Source of the DNA: Bisporella sp. PMI_857 | Lineage: Eukaryota; Ascomycota; Leotiomycetes; Helotiales; Helotiaceae | Assembly (NCBI GenBank): GCA_021307315.1 | Contig: JAJSPD010000015.1 | Location: forward strand, 372,001 to 436,000 | DNA: 64,000 nt | Reading direction: 5' to 3' | Shown: one piece after another, positions 61,700 through 64,000 of the stretch | Position numbering within the stretch: position 1 is the stretch's first letter | Layout: each line of letters begins with the position of its first letter | Translations under genes and position numbers: made by a program | Notes under the pieces: model-generated | What the model was told of the DNA's origin: nothing | The model's database searches: none | Seen by the model: only the letters and a program-made list of their open reading frames with translations

Positions 61700-63458
61700 T
61701 TATCCCCATAAAATATTTAATCGTCTCCAACCCCTTGCCTCCGGGATCTTCTGCTCAGGGTTCTGTCTAATCTCCTCCAGCGCCGCTCGAATCGGTATAT
61801 CATGCAAAGAAAGCAATTTTGTCTTCTTGAAGAGCTTCCATAGCGTATATAGCGTGATCACGATAGGAATATCGAGATACGCAGAGATGAAGTTGCCGAC
61901 GTCCCAGTGGCCCTTTACTAAGACTGTAAAGCCGCCGGTGAACAGGAAGAGAATACAGGCTATCAGGGCGAACCAGGAGCTGTAGATGGTCCAGGAGTGG
62001 CTCCAGGGGAGCTCAGTGCGGGAGATGCCTTGGGCTTTGAGAGCTTGGTGCAGGCGGATGTGATTGAATGCGATGACGCTCCAGCTTATTAGCACGCCTG
62101 CGCTGGTGAGCATGAGGAACCAGAAGAAGACGGTTAGCGCTCCTTCGCTCAGGGCCATGTATGCGAGAGTCGAGATTAGTGTCTGCAAAACCACGCAAAC
62201 CCATGGGATACCCCATTTAGTGGTCTTCAGGAAGATTCCTGGAGCTTGGCGCTTCAATGCCAAACCATACAGAATACGTGTTCCTGCGAGCATAGCCTGG
62301 TTTCCAGCTGACCATGCGGATGTCAAGACGACAGCGTTGATGATCGACGGCACAGCTTTGATACCAGCACGTGTTGCAGCGAGGACGAAAGGACTCGTGG
62401 ACGCATTGCCAAAGTCGTCGTTGAGCGCTGGGTCGTTGGAGGGGACTAAGACGCCAACAACAAGGACCGCGAGGATGTAAAATATCGAGACACGTGCAAA
62501 AACACGCTTGCAAGCCCGCGGGATGTTCTGACGTGGGTTTTGTGTCTCGGCCGCTGCGACGGACACACTCTCGACGCCGGAGAAGGAGTATACTGCTCGG
62601 TTCATGACGGCCCAAAAACCGAGGAAACGGCCCCATGCACCGGTCGTTAGATACTCTACGAAGGGACCTGGCTTCTTCCAGTAGCGGAATCCGAGTCTCT
62701 CTTGTCCTGGAACACCGCCAAGATCGATAATTATGCCCATGAGCACGATCCCGATAATTAAGAGAATCTTGAGGAGCGCAAAGGTAAATTCCACCTCTCC
62801 ATAAACACCAATGAAGACGATACCCACCAGGAATCCAATAATAATGAAAAGAGTTATCCACAATGCGGGATATTTGTCCGTCCAGAATTGGATTAGCACC
62901 AGCGCCGCAGATATTTCAGCAGGGCCTGAGAGATATGCGCCGTAGACGACGTTCCAGCCTACCGCGAAGCCGAGGGCGGGATCGACGAGGAATTCGGCGT
63001 GTCGAACGAACGAACCGGTGACGGGAAAGAGTGCGGACACTTCTCCGAGGGCAAATTGCACGGAGCATACAACTGCGCCTACCAGTGCGTATGCTAGAAG
63101 GGCGCCTAAGGGACCAGCGGTTTGAAGTGCGCCGCCAAGTGAGAGGAAGAGACCTGTGCCGATCTATAGAGTAAGTTAGTATAAAGGTCTGAGGTTCGTG
63201 TTAAGGCGTATATATATTGGTTAGAGTTATCTTTGAATGGATGGGACATACTGCGCCGGCCAATGCTATCATCTGTATATGCCTCTCTTTCAGCGACCTT
63301 GATAGATCCCTCTGTTCATTTAATTCGACAATGCGGATATCGCCCGGTACTTGGCTACGAATTGAAGTCGCGGAGCCTATACTGGCTGATTTCCCAGTTT
63401 CTAGATCGACGTTTTGTAAGCCGCCATCTTGGCTCGAGTTATGCTCTACCTCAGCCAT
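61700..63458 (-). CDS. Amino-acid permease (APC superfamily, fungal YAT type)
   Basis: Exons 63458-63252 and 63163-61700 encode 556 residues. A cytosolic N-terminus of about 60 residues leads into the first membrane segment, where the intron splits IQMIALAGA from IGTGLFLSLGG, the conserved APC motif. About 12 transmembrane helices follow, with FGVESVSVAAAE-like SFSGVESVSVAAAETQNPRQ in the middle, a family signature, and ends of loops such as RELPWSH-like RTELPWSHSW. Fungal YAT permeases import amino acids or related amines by proton symport at the plasma membrane. The specific substrate cannot be read from the sequence. The C-terminal tail is short and charged. Confidence 0.93.
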
Positions 63459-64000
63459 CTTCAAGACTGCATAGCATGTGTGTCAGTATTGATTTTAGCA
63501 TTAAGAATTCCCACGGCAAAAATGCTCACCTTGACGGTATGCTTGCTGCGAAAGTGGCACGCACAACAAGCGTGCATATGTTACACGAAAATAAATTGAC
63601 AAGTCAGTCTAAAAATGCGGACTGGTCATGCTGGATTCTGCATAGATATATACATATGATCGACAGTGCTATAGATTGGATGTTTCGAGGCAGAAAGATG
63701 AATAAAAAAAAGATTGTGGTTATCTGCGTGCGAAATTGCGTGATACGCCAGATTGGACATGTAACCTTAACCTTACTAACCTTCAGCAGAAAAAAGAACG
63801 TGCAGACCCAGCATTAACTTTGCCTACCATACTGTAGAACCACAATCCCTGTTTCCAGAAAAGCGGTATGTACCGGGAAGATCTCGGCGCATCGAATGCC
63901 ACTAGGTTGATTAAGCTTTGGCTGAAGCTAAAATTGTTCATCTAAGCTTTCTTTAGTAATCTTGACTGCACAACACCGATATAACACATGATAAGGCTGC
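63459..64000. other. Upstream region of the permease gene
   Basis: Probable permease promoter, AT-rich. No other gene can be supported up to the window end. Confidence 0.5.

Overview
The window is a gene-rich stretch of a filamentous ascomycete (Pezizomycotina) nuclear genome. The evidence is many short GT-AG introns of about 45-145 bp, moderate GC, and typical ascomycete families: a Clr5-domain protein, a DUF6590 protein, a PTH11/rhodopsin-like 7-TM protein, a Zn2Cys6-like protein, a kinesin-1, Rad6 and Nma111. A member of the Leotiomycetes is my inference. I found no bacterial-type operons, CRISPR arrays, convincing tRNA or rRNA genes, or intact transposons. All exon joins were made by eye from splice sites and frame continuity; in the multi-exon models the lengths sum to whole codons.

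Layout. 0.8-6.1 kb (+): a CCDC124/Lso2 ribosome-associated protein, a non-catalytic E2-fold (AKTIP-like) protein, a tentative single-pass membrane protein and a conserved beta-rich protein. 6.6-8.8 kb (+): a secreted beta-propeller phytase with two internal EGF-like modules. 9.7-11.4 kb (-): a DUF6590 protein with a 105-bp tandem repeat. 12.4-14.0 kb (+): a protein with an incomplete Zn2Cys6 cluster. 14.7-16.3 kb (-): a seven-exon FAD monooxygenase. 17.8-20.3 kb: a single-pass membrane protein (-) and a CYSTM protein (+). 22.5-26.6 kb (+): a 1345-residue putative transcription factor with three kinds of DNA-binding module and a five-fold repeat. 28.0-29.6 kb (-): a 7-TM receptor-like protein.

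30.8-37.2 kb is a housekeeping block: kinesin heavy chain (-), the Rad6 ubiquitin-conjugating enzyme (-) and, divergently, mitochondrial acetoacetyl-CoA thiolase (+). 37.2-40.7 kb holds decayed coding remnants and a small zinc-finger membrane protein. 41.6-45.0 kb (+): a Clr5-domain protein and a conserved hypothetical. 45.8-48.9 kb (-): Nma111, a tandem HtrA/PDZ nuclear protease. 49.6-55.1 kb (-): a Myb-like protein, a multi-pass membrane protein and a small acidic protein. 57.7-61.1 kb (+): a large F-box-like protein. 61.7-63.5 kb (-): an amino-acid permease.

The genes do not form an obvious metabolic or defence cluster. The most unusual object is the Zn-cluster/homeodomain/C2H2 protein with its repeated C-terminal module. 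The phytase with internal EGF modules is second. A multiply disrupted coiled-coil gene near 39 kb is the clearest sign of gene decay.
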